A stretch of DNA of 51,334 nt. Source: Candidatus Binatia bacterium. GTDB lineage: Bacteria > Desulfobacterota > Binatia > UBA9968. The stretch is from contig DASXUF010000191.1 in NCBI GenBank assembly GCA_036504975.1, positions 1 through 51,334 of the forward strand, written 5' to 3'. This document shows, in pieces, positions 16,955-26,121 of the stretch (its first letter is position 1; the number at the start of each line of letters is the position of its first letter). A program made the translations under genes and the position numbers. The notes under the pieces are model-generated. The model was given only the letters and a program-made list of their open reading frames with translations. It was not told the origin of the DNA and did not search any database.

Positions 16955-17108
16955 ATGAGGTAGGGCAACTGCGCGTCTCGGGCGCCGAGTCTTCCGGCCG
17001 CGGCCGATATGGCAGTGGCTTGAACGAAGCCTTCACGTCTCTACGTCCGCGGCCTTCAGGCTCGCCGCCCTCGCCGCACCGACAGTCGTGCACTGAGGTA
17101 AGTCTTAA
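16955..17108 (+). other. Unusual 154-bp murC-murB spacer with a coupled small reading frame
   Basis: A frame of 56 codons runs from ATG 16951, overlapping the murC stop as ATGA, to TGA 17121, overlapping the second Met codon of murB as ATGA. Its product would be rich in Ser, Gly, Arg and Pro with no recognised motif. It may be a chance frame in an inserted sequence rather than a gene. Nothing else is recognised here. Confidence 0.3.
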
Positions 17109-18068
17109 ATGGTGCCGATGAAAAAAGAAGAACATGAAACCGAGCTGGTTCAAAAATTGAACCTTGTTCCCGGTTTGAAAGTGAAATCCAACGAGCCATT
17201 GGCTCGCTACACGACGATGAAGATCGGCGGGCCCGCCGACTATTTTATCGACGTGGAAACGAGCCGGGCGCTGATCGAAACGCTGCGCCTTCTGGACGTT
17301 CATAAAATTCCTTTTTGCCTTCTGGGCAAGGGCAGCAACGTTCTCGTGAGCGACCTCGGCGTGCGCGGCGCGGTGCTCCGTTTGGGCGGAGAGTTCAAGC
17401 GCGTCTCGTGGCGCGAAGAAGGAGAGCGCGCGCTGGTGGACGTCGGCGCCGCTTACGCCGTTACGCAGCTCGTGCGCGAGGCCGCGCGCCGGGGCTACGG
17501 CGGCTTGGAGTTCGCCGAAGGGATACCGGGAAGCGTCGGCGGGGCGTTGGTGATGAACGCGGGCGCCTACGGCTCGGAGATGGAAAAGATCGTCGAGCGA
17601 GTCGATGGCGTGACACTCAAAGGCGCCGTCGCTTTTCAGCGCGACCAGATGGTCTTCACCTATCGCGATTCTAATCTCCCCGCGGGAACCATTGTGACGG
17701 CAGTACGCATGAAGCTCCAAAAGCGAGACGCGGAAGAGGTGAGCACGAAGGTGCGCGAGCTGGTGGGTAAGAGAAAGCAGAGCCAGCCCTCCGGCTATCC
17801 CAATTCGGGGTCGATGTTTCGCAATCCGCCGGGGGATTTCGCCGGCCGGCTGATCGAAGCCGCAGGTTTGAAAGGCAAGCGCATCGGCAACGCGGAGATT
17901 TCGGCGCGCCACGCCAACTTTATGGTTAATCTGGGCGGCGCGCGCGCCGCGGACGTCAAGAGTCTCATGGACCTGGCGCAATCGGCGGTGAGAGAAAAAT
18001 TCGGCGTCGAGCTTTCTCCCGAGGTCAAGTTCCTCGGAGAGTGGCCGGTGGAGCGGCGATCGACATGA
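17109..18068 (+). CDS. murB: UDP-N-acetylenolpyruvoylglucosamine reductase MurB
   Basis: A 319-residue FAD enzyme that reduces UDP-GlcNAc-enolpyruvate to UDP-MurNAc with NADPH. Signatures: LARYTTMKIGGPADYFID, LGKGSNVLVSD, EFAEGIPGSVGGALVMNAGAYG, FTYRDSNLP, and the C-terminal SGYPNSGSMFRNP with the catalytic Ser, GRLIEAAGLKGKRIGNAEISARHANFMVN and the Glu in LSPEVKFLG. Two starts are possible, ATG 17109 and ATG 17118; GAGGT at 17095 favours the first. Its stop overlaps the ftsQ start as ATGA. Confidence 0.96.
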   Translation: MVPMKKEEHETELVQKLNLVPGLKVKSNEPLARYTTMKIGGPADYFIDVETSRALIETLRLLDVHKIPFCLLGKGSNVLVSDLGVRGAVLRLGGEFKRVSWREEGERALVDVGAAYAVTQLVREAARRGYGGLEFAEGIPGSVGGALVMNAGAYGSEMEKIVERVDGVTLKGAVAFQRDQMVFTYRDSNLPAGTIVTAVRMKLQKRDAEEVSTKVRELVGKRKQSQPSGYPNSGSMFRNPPGDFAGRLIEAAGLKGKRIGNAEISARHANFMVNLGGARAADVKSLMDLAQSAVREKFGVELSPEVKFLGEWPVERRST

Positions 18069-18874
18069 AATTTTTTTCCTCGCTTCGAGGCAACAAAAAA
18101 GCCGAGGCCAAGGGCGGGCGGCTCCGCCTGGCGATCGAGATGGCTCTGGGTCTCATCCTCGCGGCGCCGCTGCTCTACGTGGACTGGCCGCGCGCGATCG
18201 AAATCGCGCGCCGGACCGAAGACGCGGTTCTCGACCACGAGCTTTTCTCCGTGCACGAGATCAAGGTGAAAGGCGGAGAAAAAGTGGGCGGCAGCGAGAT
18301 CGTCGCGATGGCCGGCTTGAGCCAGGGCGTGAGCATCTGGAGAGTCGATCCCGCCGCGATCGAAAAAAAAGTGGCGCGCCACCGATGGGTGGGCCGGGTT
18401 CTCGTGCGCCGGGAATTTCCCCGCCGCGTGGTGATCGAGGTCGAAGAGCGTGAGGCCAAGGCGATTGCCGCCCTGGGCAAGCTCTACTACGTCGATCGCG
18501 ACGGGTACATCTTCAAAGCGGTGGAAGAGGGCGAGCGGACGGACTTTACGCTGCTAACAGGCCTCAAGCAGGAGGATCTCCGCTATCCGACTTCCTTTAC
18601 TACCCGGCAGAGGATTCAGGAGGCGCTCGGCTTGAACGATCTCATGGCCAAGGACGCCTTCGCGCTTTCTGAAATTCACTTTCTGCCGGGGGAAGGACTG
18701 ATCGTCTATCCCGTCGGCCGCCGGGTCGCGCTGTCCATGGGGTCGGGAAACTGGGAAGACAAGCTCAAGCGTCTCGCGCGCGTTCTGGAGCTGTGGAAAG
18801 GCAACGAAGATCGCCTGGCGATTTTGGATTTGAGCTTTCGCAACCAGGTGATCGCGCGGCTACGGAAAGGATGA
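18065..18874 (+). CDS. ftsQ: Cell division protein FtsQ/DivIB
   Basis: A 269-residue bitopic protein: a basic cytoplasmic start (KFFSSLRGNKKAEAKGGRLR), one membrane segment at about 22-40, a POTRA domain (FSVHEIKVKGGEKVGGSEIVAMAGLSQG and WVGRVLVRREFPRRVVIEVEER) and the FtsQ beta-domain ending in LDLSFRNQVIARL. It links FtsLB to the divisome in the periplasm. The start is ATG 18065, in the ATGA overlap with murB. The stop falls at the first heptamer of the repeat that follows. Confidence 0.95.
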   Translation: MKFFSSLRGNKKAEAKGGRLRLAIEMALGLILAAPLLYVDWPRAIEIARRTEDAVLDHELFSVHEIKVKGGEKVGGSEIVAMAGLSQGVSIWRVDPAAIEKKVARHRWVGRVLVRREFPRRVVIEVEEREAKAIAALGKLYYVDRDGYIFKAVEEGERTDFTLLTGLKQEDLRYPTSFTTRQRIQEALGLNDLMAKDAFALSEIHFLPGEGLIVYPVGRRVALSMGSGNWEDKLKRLARVLELWKGNEDRLAILDLSFRNQVIARLRKG

Positions 18875-18945
18875 AGGATGACCCATTCGATTGCACTCAG
18901 GGTCATGGTGAGGAAACTCGAACCATGAGGGATGAAGGATGAAAT
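18867..18945 (+). repeat. Heptamer repeats and small hairpins between ftsQ and ftsA
   Basis: AAGGATG twice (18867-18880) and AGGGATG, AAGGATG (18928-18941). Between them are two short inverted pairs: ATGACCC/GGGTCAT (18878, 18900) and TCATGGT/ACCATGA (18903, 18922). The block fills the otherwise gene-free gap before ftsA. Confidence 0.75.
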
Positions 18946-18954
18946 CAGGAGGAA

Positions 18955-20196
18955 TTGAGCAAAAACGTTATGGGTAAGAGAAACAGCCTTGTCGTCGGCT
19001 TAGATATCGGGACTTCTAAAGTGTGCGCGATCGTCGGCGAGATGACGGAGCGCGGCGTCGAGGTGATCGGCGTCGGCTCCCACCTATCCCAAGGCCTGCG
19101 CAAGGGCGTCGTGATCAACATCGAAAGCACGGTGGAATCGATCAAGAAGGCGGTCCAAGAAGCCGAGCTGATGGCCGGTTGCGAGATCAATTCCGTCTTC
19201 ACGGGGATCGCCGGCGGGCACATCAAAGGCTTCAACAGCCACGGCATCGTCGCGGTCAAAAATAAAGAGGTGACCGACCGCGACCTCGAGCGCGTGATCG
19301 ACGCGGCCAAAGCGGTGGCGATCCCGATGGACCGCGAAGTGCTGCACATCCTGCCGCAGGACTACATCATCGACGAGCAGGACGGCATCAAGGAGCCGCT
19401 CGGGATGTCCGGCGTGAGGTTGGAGGCGAAAGTTCACATCGTCACCGGCGCCGTCACCTCGGCGCAGAACATCGTCAAGTGCTGCAACCGCACCGGCCTC
19501 AACGTCGCGGACATCGTGCTCGAGCCGCTCGCCTCCGCGGAAGCGGTGCTGACCTCCGAGGAGAAAGAGCTGGGCGTGGCGCTGGTCGACATGGGCGGCG
19601 GCACGACCGATATCGCGCTGTTTCACGACGGCTCGGTGAAGCACACGGCGGTGCTCGCCATCGGCGGCAATCATCTGACGAGCGACATCGCGGCCGGGCT
19701 GCGCACGCCGATCGGCGAGGCGGAGCGGATCAAACAAAGATACGGCTACGCGCGCACGAACATGGTCACCCGCGACGAGCGGGTGGAGGTGCCGAGCGTG
19801 GGCGGGAGAAGCGCCCGGACCATCTCGCGGCAGATTTTGTGCGAGATCATCGAGCCGCGCCTCGACGAGATTTTCCAGTTAATCCGCCGCGAGATCGCCA
19901 AATCCGGTTACGACGGGTCGCTGGCGTCGGGCGTCGTGATGACCGGCGGATCGACGCTGCTACCGGGAATGGTGCAGATGGCGGAAGAGGTGATGGGCAT
20001 GCCCACGCGTCTCGGAGTGCCGATGCACGTGGGCGGGCTTACCGACGTCATCTCCAGTCCGATTTACGCCACCGGCGTCGGCCTGGTGCTCTACGGCATG
20101 AAGCGGCAGGACAAAAACTTTTTCCGCATCCGCGACGACAACATCTTCGGCAAAGTCAGGGGTCGAATGGTGGATTGGTTCAGCGAGTTTTTTTAA
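18955..20196 (+). CDS. ftsA: Cell division protein FtsA
   Basis: An actin-like ATPase of about 410 residues that tethers FtsZ to the membrane. Signatures: [18 protein letters not shown], the SHS2-type insert domain with [13 protein letters not shown] [55 protein letters not shown] and [13 protein letters not shown]. The C-terminus ends in [11 protein letters not shown], an amphipathic membrane-targeting helix. The start is open: TTG 18955 lies two bases after AGGAGG, while ATG 18970 gives the usual N-terminus [13 protein letters not shown] but sits 17 bases away. Confidence 0.96.
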   Translation: MSKNVMGKRNSLVVGLDIGTSKVCAIVGEMTERGVEVIGVGSHLSQGLRKGVVINIESTVESIKKAVQEAELMAGCEINSVFTGIAGGHIKGFNSHGIVAVKNKEVTDRDLERVIDAAKAVAIPMDREVLHILPQDYIIDEQDGIKEPLGMSGVRLEAKVHIVTGAVTSAQNIVKCCNRTGLNVADIVLEPLASAEAVLTSEEKELGVALVDMGGGTTDIALFHDGSVKHTAVLAIGGNHLTSDIAAGLRTPIGEAERIKQRYGYARTNMVTRDERVEVPSVGGRSARTISRQILCEIIEPRLDEIFQLIRREIAKSGYDGSLASGVVMTGGSTLLPGMVQMAEEVMGMPTRLGVPMHVGGLTDVISSPIYATGVGLVLYGMKRQDKNFFRIRDDNIFGKVRGRMVDWFSEFF

Positions 20197-20233
20197 ACGG
20201 GTTATAAGTTTTTTAACGAAAAGGAGGAAATTT

Positions 20234-21436
20234 ATGTATGAGTTAGTCGAGCACGTTCAATTGGGCGCGCACATCAAGGTGATCGGCGTCGGCGGCGGCG
20301 GGGGAAACGCCGTCAACACGATGATCACGGGCAAGCTCAGCGGCGTGGATTTCATCGTGGCCAATACCGACGCGCAGGCGATCGAGGCCAACCGCGCGAC
20401 GGTCAAGCTTCAGCTCGGAGAGCAGATCACCAAGGGGCTCGGCGCCGGCGCGAACCCGGAGATCGGCCGGCGCGCGGCGATGGAGGACGAAGCCAAGCTG
20501 CGCGAATACCTGGCGGGAGCGGACATGATCTTCATCACCGCCGGCATGGGCGGCGGCACCGGCACCGGCGGCGCGCCGGTGATCGCCAAGATCGCGCACG
20601 AGATCGGCGCGCTCACCGTCGGCGTCGTCACCAAGCCTTTCATGTTCGAGGGCAAAAAGAGAATGCGCCAGGCGGACGAGGGGATTCACGAGCTGAAAGC
20701 AAACGTCGATACGCTGATCGTGATTCCCAATCAGCGGCTGCTGAGCATCGCGGCGCGGACGACGACGATGCTCGAAGCGTTCCACAAGGCGGACGACATC
20801 TTGCTCCAGGCCGTGCGCGGCATCTCCGACCTCATCATGACGCCCGGACTGATCAATCTCGATTTCGCCGATGTGCGCACCGTGATGGCGGAAATGGGGT
20901 TGGCGCTCATGGGCGCGGCCACCGCGTCGGGAGAAAATCGCGCCATCGAGGCGGCGCAGAAGGCGATCTCCAGCCCGCTGCTCGAAGACATCTCGATTCA
21001 CGGCGCGCGCGGGCTGCTCATCAACATCACCGGCAGTCCCGATCTGGGACTCCACGAGGTGAACGAGGCGGCGACGATGATTCAGGAGGAAGCGCACGAC
21101 GACGCCAACATCATCTTCGGCGCGGTGATCGACGAGCGCATGAAGGACGAGATCCGCGTGACGGTGATCGCGACCGGCTTCGGCGAAAAAGAAGAGCGCC
21201 GCCACCAGCACCAGCCGCTCGGCAGCCTCGCCGCGGCCAATGCCGCCGGCAACCGCGGCAAAAAGATCGTCCATCTCGGAACCATCGTCGACGATCTCGA
21301 AGCGCCCACCTGGCAGCGCAAGAAGGGCGGCGAGGAGAGCGAGCCGGCGCCGGTGGAAAGAGCCGCCGTCCAGTTCAGCAAGGAAGACGACGACCACTTC
21401 GACATCCCGACGTTCTTGAGAAGACAGATGGACTAG
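20234..21436 (+). CDS. ftsZ: Cell division GTPase FtsZ
   Basis: A 400-residue tubulin homologue that forms the Z ring. The N-terminus has [17 protein letters not shown]; the tubulin G-box is GGGTGTG at residues 106-112; T7-loop region [11 protein letters not shown] follows. A variable linker from about 320 leads to the conserved C-terminal peptide [10 protein letters not shown], which binds FtsA. AGGAGG lies about seven bases before ATG 20234. A 37-bp gap separates it from ftsA. It is the last plus-strand gene of the cluster. Confidence 0.98.
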   Translation: MYELVEHVQLGAHIKVIGVGGGGGNAVNTMITGKLSGVDFIVANTDAQAIEANRATVKLQLGEQITKGLGAGANPEIGRRAAMEDEAKLREYLAGADMIFITAGMGGGTGTGGAPVIAKIAHEIGALTVGVVTKPFMFEGKKRMRQADEGIHELKANVDTLIVIPNQRLLSIAARTTTMLEAFHKADDILLQAVRGISDLIMTPGLINLDFADVRTVMAEMGLALMGAATASGENRAIEAAQKAISSPLLEDISIHGARGLLINITGSPDLGLHEVNEAATMIQEEAHDDANIIFGAVIDERMKDEIRVTVIATGFGEKEERRHQHQPLGSLAAANAAGNRGKKIVHLGTIVDDLEAPTWQRKKGGEESEPAPVERAAVQFSKEDDDHFDIPTFLRRQMD

Positions 21437-21446
21437 CTGCACCGTA

Positions 21447-21493
21447 AGGCAGTAGGCAGAAGGCAGTAGGGGCGCGATTCATCGCGCCCTCTT
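21447..21493 (+). repeat. Heptamer array plus GC-rich hairpin between convergent ftsZ and ddl
   Basis: AGGCAGT, AGGCAGA, AGGCAGT (21447-21467) lead straight into GGGCGCGAT-TC-ATCGCGCCC (21470-21489), a 9-bp stem followed by TCTT. The hairpin may act as a terminator between the convergent genes, but its T tract is weak. Confidence 0.75.
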
Positions 21494-21515
21494 AGAGGTG
21501 GAGTCAGCCTGCCGT

Positions 21516-22625
21516 CTACGGCTTAACGCCGAAGCTGGTTTTCAGTTTCTTTTCCCGCTTGAACCTCTCCAGGGCGAGCTGGATCAGGCGGTCGATCAGC
21601 TCGGTGTAGGAGAGGCCGCTGGCTTCCCACATCTTCGGGTACATGCTGATCTTGGTGAAGCCGGGGATGGTGTTGATCTCGTTGACGATGACTTCTTGAC
21701 CGTTGCGCAGGAAAAAATCCACGCGCGCCATGCCTTCACAGTAAAGCGCTTTGAACGTCTTGATCGCGATCCGCTGAACTTCTTTGACGACGCCGTCGGG
21801 AAGCTTCGCCGGGATCTCCAGCGCGGCGCCGTTCTCGTCAAGATACTTCGCTTCGTACGAATAAAACTCGTGCCGCGTGATGATCTCGCCCGGCAGCGAG
21901 GCGATGGGATCTTCGTTGCCGAGGACGGAGCACTCAATCTCTCGCCCCTGAATAAATTCCTCGACTAAGATCTTTTGATCGTAGCGAAACGCGTCCGCGA
22001 TCGCGGCGGCGAACTCGCGCTCGTCCTTGACCTTGTGGATGCCCACCGATGAGCCGAGGTTGGCGGGCTTGATAAAGAGCGGCAGGCCCAGCTCGCGCTC
22101 GGCGGCGGCGAAATCGAGCTGCTTCCGCTCCGAGCTATGCACCGCGACGAAACGGGCGATGGGAATGCCGGCGTCCCGGAGCAGGCGCTTCATCGCGTCC
22201 TTGTCCATGCCGACCGCCGAGCCCAGAACGCCGGCGCCGACGAACGGCAGGTCGGCCATCTTGAGAAGTCCCTGGACCGTCCCGTCTTCGCCGTAGGTGC
22301 CGTGCATGATCGGAAAGACCACGTCCACGGGTTTTTCGGCGCGGCGGCCCGAGAGACGGAGCCATGGCTTCGTCTTGTTGCCCGGAACCAGAGCCATGGC
22401 GTTCTGCGCGCGGTCGAACCTGATCGCCCTCGGCCGGTCCGCCTTCTGAAGCAGCTTCGGGTCGTCGTTGAAGTACCACTTGCCTTTCTTGTCGATGCCG
22501 ACCAAAGTCACTTCGTATTTTTTCTTGTCGATCGCTTCGACGACGTTTTTGGCGGAGATGAGGGAGATCTCATGCTCGGCGGATTTGCCTCCGAACAGAA
22601 CGGCGACGCGGATTTTTTTTGCCAT
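21516..22625 (-). CDS. ddl: D-alanine:D-alanine ligase
   Basis: A 369-residue ATP-grasp enzyme making D-Ala-D-Ala for MurF. Signatures: VAVLFGGKSAEHEISLISAKNV, MHGTYGEDGTVQGLL, VGAGVLGSAVGMDKDAMKRLL, FIKPANLGSSVGIHKV, LVEEFIQGREIECSVLGN and the Mg-binding ARVDFFLRNGQEVIVNEINTIPGFT. Residues MHGTYGEDG include the Tyr typical of D-Ala-D-Ala rather than D-lactate ligases. It belongs to the wall pathway but lies inverted and convergent to ftsZ, so it is not transcribed with the dcw cluster. Confidence 0.96.
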   Translation of the reverse strand: MAKKIRVAVLFGGKSAEHEISLISAKNVVEAIDKKKYEVTLVGIDKKGKWYFNDDPKLLQKADRPRAIRFDRAQNAMALVPGNKTKPWLRLSGRRAEKPVDVVFPIMHGTYGEDGTVQGLLKMADLPFVGAGVLGSAVGMDKDAMKRLLRDAGIPIARFVAVHSSERKQLDFAAAERELGLPLFIKPANLGSSVGIHKVKDEREFAAAIADAFRYDQKILVEEFIQGREIECSVLGNEDPIASLPGEIITRHEFYSYEAKYLDENGAALEIPAKLPDGVVKEVQRIAIKTFKALYCEGMARVDFFLRNGQEVIVNEINTIPGFTKISMYPKMWEASGLSYTELIDRLIQLALERFKREKKLKTSFGVKP

Positions 22626-22664
22626 GCCGGAGTGTTTTCTAAGGCCGATGCCAGAGGAGGGCGA

Positions 22665-23852
22665 CTAAGATTTTTTCGCCGGCGGAGCGGCAGACTCCAC
22701 GGTTTTAACGACCTTGCCGGGATACTGCCTCTTTTCGAACTTGAGGACGAAGTACTTCGCTTTCACCGGGTCGCCTTTATTGTCGAACGCGATCGAGCCG
22801 GTGACGCCCTTGTAGTTGATCTTTCTTACGGCAGCAGAGACTTGCTTGCGATCAGGTTTTTTGCCGCCGAGCTCCTTGATGGCATTTTCGATCGCCGCGA
22901 TGCCGACCGCAGCGGCTTCGTAGCCGTACAGCCCGAACGGCTCAATCTCTTTGCCGAAGCGTTGCTTGTATCTTTTCGCCAACGCAGCCGCCTCGGGGGA
23001 AGAGTCCGTGGGCGGGGCCACCGTGGTGTAGTAAGATCCGACGACGGCATTGCCGGCGATCTTGGCCATCTCGGAGGAGTCCAGTCCGTCCGGTCCCATG
23101 AACGCAGCCTTCACGCCCTTTTCCCGCATTTGCTTGAGTAGTAGTCCTCCCTGATGATAAATGCCGCCGAAGTAAACGAGATCCGGATTTTTTGCCTTCA
23201 GCGGAATAATCAGTGGGCCAAAATTGGTCCGCTCCTCCGTGCCTTCAAAAGCGAGAACCTGAATGCCCAGTTTTTTCGCCTCATCGCGAAAGTTTTGCGC
23301 TACGCCCTGGCCGTAATCCGTCTTGTCTTGAATGATGTAAACGGTTTTTGCCTTTAGATCTTCGGCGGCGAATCGGGCGCCGACCGGACCCTGGACGTCG
23401 TCGCGGCCGCAAACCCGGTTGACGTTGGGATAACCCCGGTCGGTGATGTCGGTGGCCGTATTCGCCGGGGAGATCATCGTGAGCATGGATTCTTTGTAAA
23501 CGTCGGAGGCGGGGCGGGCGACGCCGGAGTTGAAGTGGCCGACGATCAAGAGAACGTCGGGATCGGCTGCGGCGTTCCTGGCGTTGGCGACGCCGACTTC
23601 CGGTTTCGCCTGGTCGTCCATCGGGACAAACATCAGGTCATACCCCAGCGCCTTCAGCCGCTTGCTCGCGTCCTCGACGGCGAGCTGCGCGCCCAATTTT
23701 ATATGCTCGCCGAGTCCCGCCTGCTCGCCGGAGAGCGGGCTTTGGCTGACGATCTTGATCCGGCCTTTTTGGGCCCAGGCTTCGGGCGGAATTACGGAAT
23801 TAAAAAGCAGGAATGAGCCAAGAACGAAACCGAGTGCCATGCGCGCTTTCAT
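22665..23852 (-). CDS. Branched-chain amino acid-type ABC transporter substrate-binding protein (LivJ-like)
   Basis: A 395-residue periplasmic-binding protein of the Peripla_BP_6/LivJ class. A Sec signal peptide covers about 1-28 (MKARMALGFVLGSFLLFNSV..AWAQ). The mature part starts IKIVSQSPLSGEQAGLGEHIKLGAQLAVED and has the typical VVGHFNSGVARPASDVY, MISPANTATDITDRGY and FGLYGYEAAAVGIAAI. GGAGAGGAG precedes ATG. No permease or ATPase gene is adjacent, so it is an orphan binding protein; the true ligand may be an amino acid, amide or aromatic acid. Confidence 0.9.
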   Translation of the reverse strand: MKARMALGFVLGSFLLFNSVIPPEAWAQKGRIKIVSQSPLSGEQAGLGEHIKLGAQLAVEDASKRLKALGYDLMFVPMDDQAKPEVGVANARNAAADPDVLLIVGHFNSGVARPASDVYKESMLTMISPANTATDITDRGYPNVNRVCGRDDVQGPVGARFAAEDLKAKTVYIIQDKTDYGQGVAQNFRDEAKKLGIQVLAFEGTEERTNFGPLIIPLKAKNPDLVYFGGIYHQGGLLLKQMREKGVKAAFMGPDGLDSSEMAKIAGNAVVGSYYTTVAPPTDSSPEAAALAKRYKQRFGKEIEPFGLYGYEAAAVGIAAIENAIKELGGKKPDRKQVSAAVRKINYKGVTGSIAFDNKGDPVKAKYFVLKFEKRQYPGKVVKTVESAAPPAKKS

Positions 23853-23930
23853 AGGCGTTCTCCTCTCCGGAGATTTTTACGCTAAGCACTCGCGGGAGTC
23901 AACGCGAAGGGAAATGGAGGATTGAGACTT

Positions 23931-24368
23931 TTAAGGAACCAGCAGTGCGTCGACCGACCAGAGGCCTCCGCCGTCGATCACGAGCGCGACGGCCATCGCG
24001 AGGAACGCGAGATTGGCTTCGATGCCGTGACCCTTGCCCGGCTTCAACTCCCAGTTGATGAAGAAACCCTCTTTCCAGTGGACGGTGGCGATCGCGCCGA
24101 CCATCACAACGGCTACGGCTAGCGCCGCGAGACGAGTGAGAAAGCCCACGATGAGGCCGATGCCGCCAAGGAACTCGAAGAAGCACACCAGGTAAGCGAT
24201 CGGAACCGGCAGGCCCATCGAGGTCATGAAGCCTACCGTGCCCTTCAGCCCATGGCCGCCATACCAGCCCAGAACTTTTTGCGCGCCGTGGGCGAAAAAG
24301 ATGATGCCCAGCACTATGCGCAGAAGAAAAAGAGAAAAAATCGGCTCGGTTGCAAATAGGATCTCCAT
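23931..24368 (-). CDS. DoxX family membrane protein
   Basis: A 145-residue inner-membrane protein with four hydrophobic segments and the DoxX pattern LLRIVLGIIFFAHGAQKVLGWYGG and FFEFLGGIGLIVGFLTRLAALAVAVVMVGAI. Members are often linked to thiosulfate or quinone redox chemistry and oxidative stress, but the function is mostly unassigned. GGGGAGGAGGGAC precedes the start. It lies 37 bp downstream of the pirin gene on the same strand, a frequent partnership in stress operons. Confidence 0.9.
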   Translation of the reverse strand: MEILFATEPIFSLFLLRIVLGIIFFAHGAQKVLGWYGGHGLKGTVGFMTSMGLPVPIAYLVCFFEFLGGIGLIVGFLTRLAALAVAVVMVGAIATVHWKEGFFINWELKPGKGHGIEANLAFLAMAVALVIDGGGLWSVDALLVP

Positions 24369-24405
24369 AGTCCCCTCCTCCCCTCGAAATCTAATCTGAG
24401 TGTGA

Positions 24406-25311
24406 TCATGTTCGCTTTACAAACGTCCCTTCCTGGTATTCCTTAAACGCGGTTTCGAGCTCTTCCTGCGTATTCATGACGATCGGACCGTACCAGGCGA
24501 TCGGTTCGTCGAGCGGTTTGCCGGCGACGAGCAGGAAGCGGACGGGCTTTTTGTCTGTCGACACGGCGATGCTGTTGCCGGGCCCGTAGAGCACGAGCGT
24601 GCCTTCGCCGTGCGCGCCGGGCGTTTCGCGATCGAAGGCGCCGGTCGTGTCGAAATAACCTTCGCCTTCGACGACGTAGGCAAAGACCGTGTGGGCCGGC
24701 TTTACCAAATGCGCAAACGACTTGCCGGCCGGCAGCGATACGTCGAGAAAAACCGGCTCGGTCACGATTTCCTTGACCGGCCCCTGGACTCCCTCCACTT
24801 CGCCCGCGACGACGCGCACCGTCGCGCCATCGGCGGTTTTCACCTGGGGAATCTCGCCTTGTTTAACTTCCCGGTGCCTTGGATCCATCATCTTCTGGCG
24901 CGCGGGGAGGTTCGACCAAAGCTGAAATCCCCACATCTCTCCCTTACGGTTTCCCTTGGGCATCTCCTGATGAATGATGCCGCTTCCCGCCGTCATCCAC
25001 TGGACGTCGCCCGCCGAGATGATCCCGCGGTTGCCAAGACTGTCGCCGTGCTCCACGTCGCCGTCGAGGATATAGGTGATCGTCTCGATGCCGCGGTGCG
25101 GATGCCAGGGGAAGCCGCGCTTGTAATCCTCCGGATTCTCGGAGTGAAACGCATCGAGGAGGAGGAAAGGATCGAGCTGGGGAGTTTCGTTGAAGCCGAA
25201 GGCGCGCTTGAGACGCACGCCGGCGCCCTCCCTCGTCGGTTGGCTCTGCCAGATTTTCTTGATTTTGCGGTTGTGGGTATCGCTCGCCACGATGGGTGCT
25301 CGCTTTGCCAT
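24406..25311 (-). CDS. Pirin family protein
   Basis: A 301-residue bicupin. The N-terminal cupin has FGFNETPQLDPFLLLDAFHSENPEDYKRGFPWHPHRGIETITYILDG in pieces typical of pirins, with the metal-binding HPHRGIET; then GDVQWMTAGSGIIHQEMP. Bacterial pirins act as quercetin 2,3-dioxygenases or metabolic regulators. The ATG at 25311 (AKRAPIVAS) is chosen over the TTG 12 codons earlier; AAAGGTGG lies about nine bases upstream. It stands between a HAD hydrolase and doxX, probably in one transcript. Confidence 0.9.
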   Translation of the reverse strand: MAKRAPIVASDTHNRKIKKIWQSQPTREGAGVRLKRAFGFNETPQLDPFLLLDAFHSENPEDYKRGFPWHPHRGIETITYILDGDVEHGDSLGNRGIISAGDVQWMTAGSGIIHQEMPKGNRKGEMWGFQLWSNLPARQKMMDPRHREVKQGEIPQVKTADGATVRVVAGEVEGVQGPVKEIVTEPVFLDVSLPAGKSFAHLVKPAHTVFAYVVEGEGYFDTTGAFDRETPGAHGEGTLVLYGPGNSIAVSTDKKPVRFLLVAGKPLDEPIAWYGPIVMNTQEELETAFKEYQEGTFVKRT

Positions 25312-25360
25312 TTGCCGTTGTACCACCTTTCTTCCTATAAGTTCCAAGTCGCCGCCGCGT

Positions 25361-26071
25361 TCAACCCATCGTCATCCGCACTCCCAGCTCATCCAGGTGA
25401 TGCAGCATGTCGGAGGGATCCTGGTAGACGCGGTATGCGCCGGCGCGCTCGAGCTCGTCCTGGCCGTAGCCGCCAGAGAGCAAACCGACTCCCAGCGCTC
25501 TCGCGCGGCGCGCGGCGAGCAGATCCCACACGCTATCGCCGACGACAAAAGCATCGTCGATCTTTACCCCGAGGCGTTCCGCCGCCGCAAGAAATAAATC
25601 CGGATCGGGCTTCGCGTGCTCAACTTGATCGCGCGTGACCACGGGAACTTTGGGGCTCACGCCGAGAATCTTCAACGTAGGGCCGGCGCTCTCCATCCGC
25701 CCGCTGGTGGCAATCGTCCAGGGAACGCCGACGGCCGTAAGATGTGCCAGCAGCTCGCGCGCCCCGGGCAGGACGCGGACGTGCGCCACCTGACGCGCAT
25801 AGGCCTCGGCATGAACTCGCTGCAGATGCGCGGCTTCCTTCGCGTCCACTCGATGTCCGGTTTCAGCCAGAATCGCATTTGCCAGCAAGCCGCCGCTCAT
25901 GCCGATGCGGCGATGGATGCGCCAGACCGCCAGCTCGATGCCCGCGTCTTCCAGCGCTTCGCGCCAGGCGAGGACGTGCTGGTAGACGCTATCGACGAGC
26001 GTGCCGTCGAGATCGAACAAAAAAGCGGGACCGCCTGATCGGTTGTTCATACCACCAGTATATCGGGTCAT
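25361..26071 (-). CDS. HAD family hydrolase (beta-phosphoglucomutase-like)
   Basis: A phosphatase or phosphomutase of about 230 residues in the HAD class with a helical cap. Motif I is FLFDLDGTLVDS (nucleophile D20 from this start), motif II TIATSGR, motif III KPDPDLFLAAAE, motif IV VVGDSVWDLLAARRA. The start is unsure: ATG 26071 or ATG 26050 (NNRSGGPAFLFD). The substrate is not predictable. It lies 49 bp before pirin and 50 bp after an aldo/keto reductase on the same strand. Confidence 0.88.
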   Translation of the reverse strand: MTRYTGGMNNRSGGPAFLFDLDGTLVDSVYQHVLAWREALEDAGIELAVWRIHRRIGMSGGLLANAILAETGHRVDAKEAAHLQRVHAEAYARQVAHVRVLPGARELLAHLTAVGVPWTIATSGRMESAGPTLKILGVSPKVPVVTRDQVEHAKPDPDLFLAAAERLGVKIDDAFVVGDSVWDLLAARRARALGVGLLSGGYGQDELERAGAYRVYQDPSDMLHHLDELGVRMTMG

Positions 26072-26121
26072 TCACACTCGAAAAGGGTGTCGAGAATACT
26101 TTTTCGATCGCTCCTGGAGAA

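Noticed and set aside
20243..21442. A 399-codon open frame antisense to ftsZ
   Set aside because: It mirrors the whole ftsZ gene, is a by-product of GC-rich codon use, and shows no family motif; ftsZ itself is certain.
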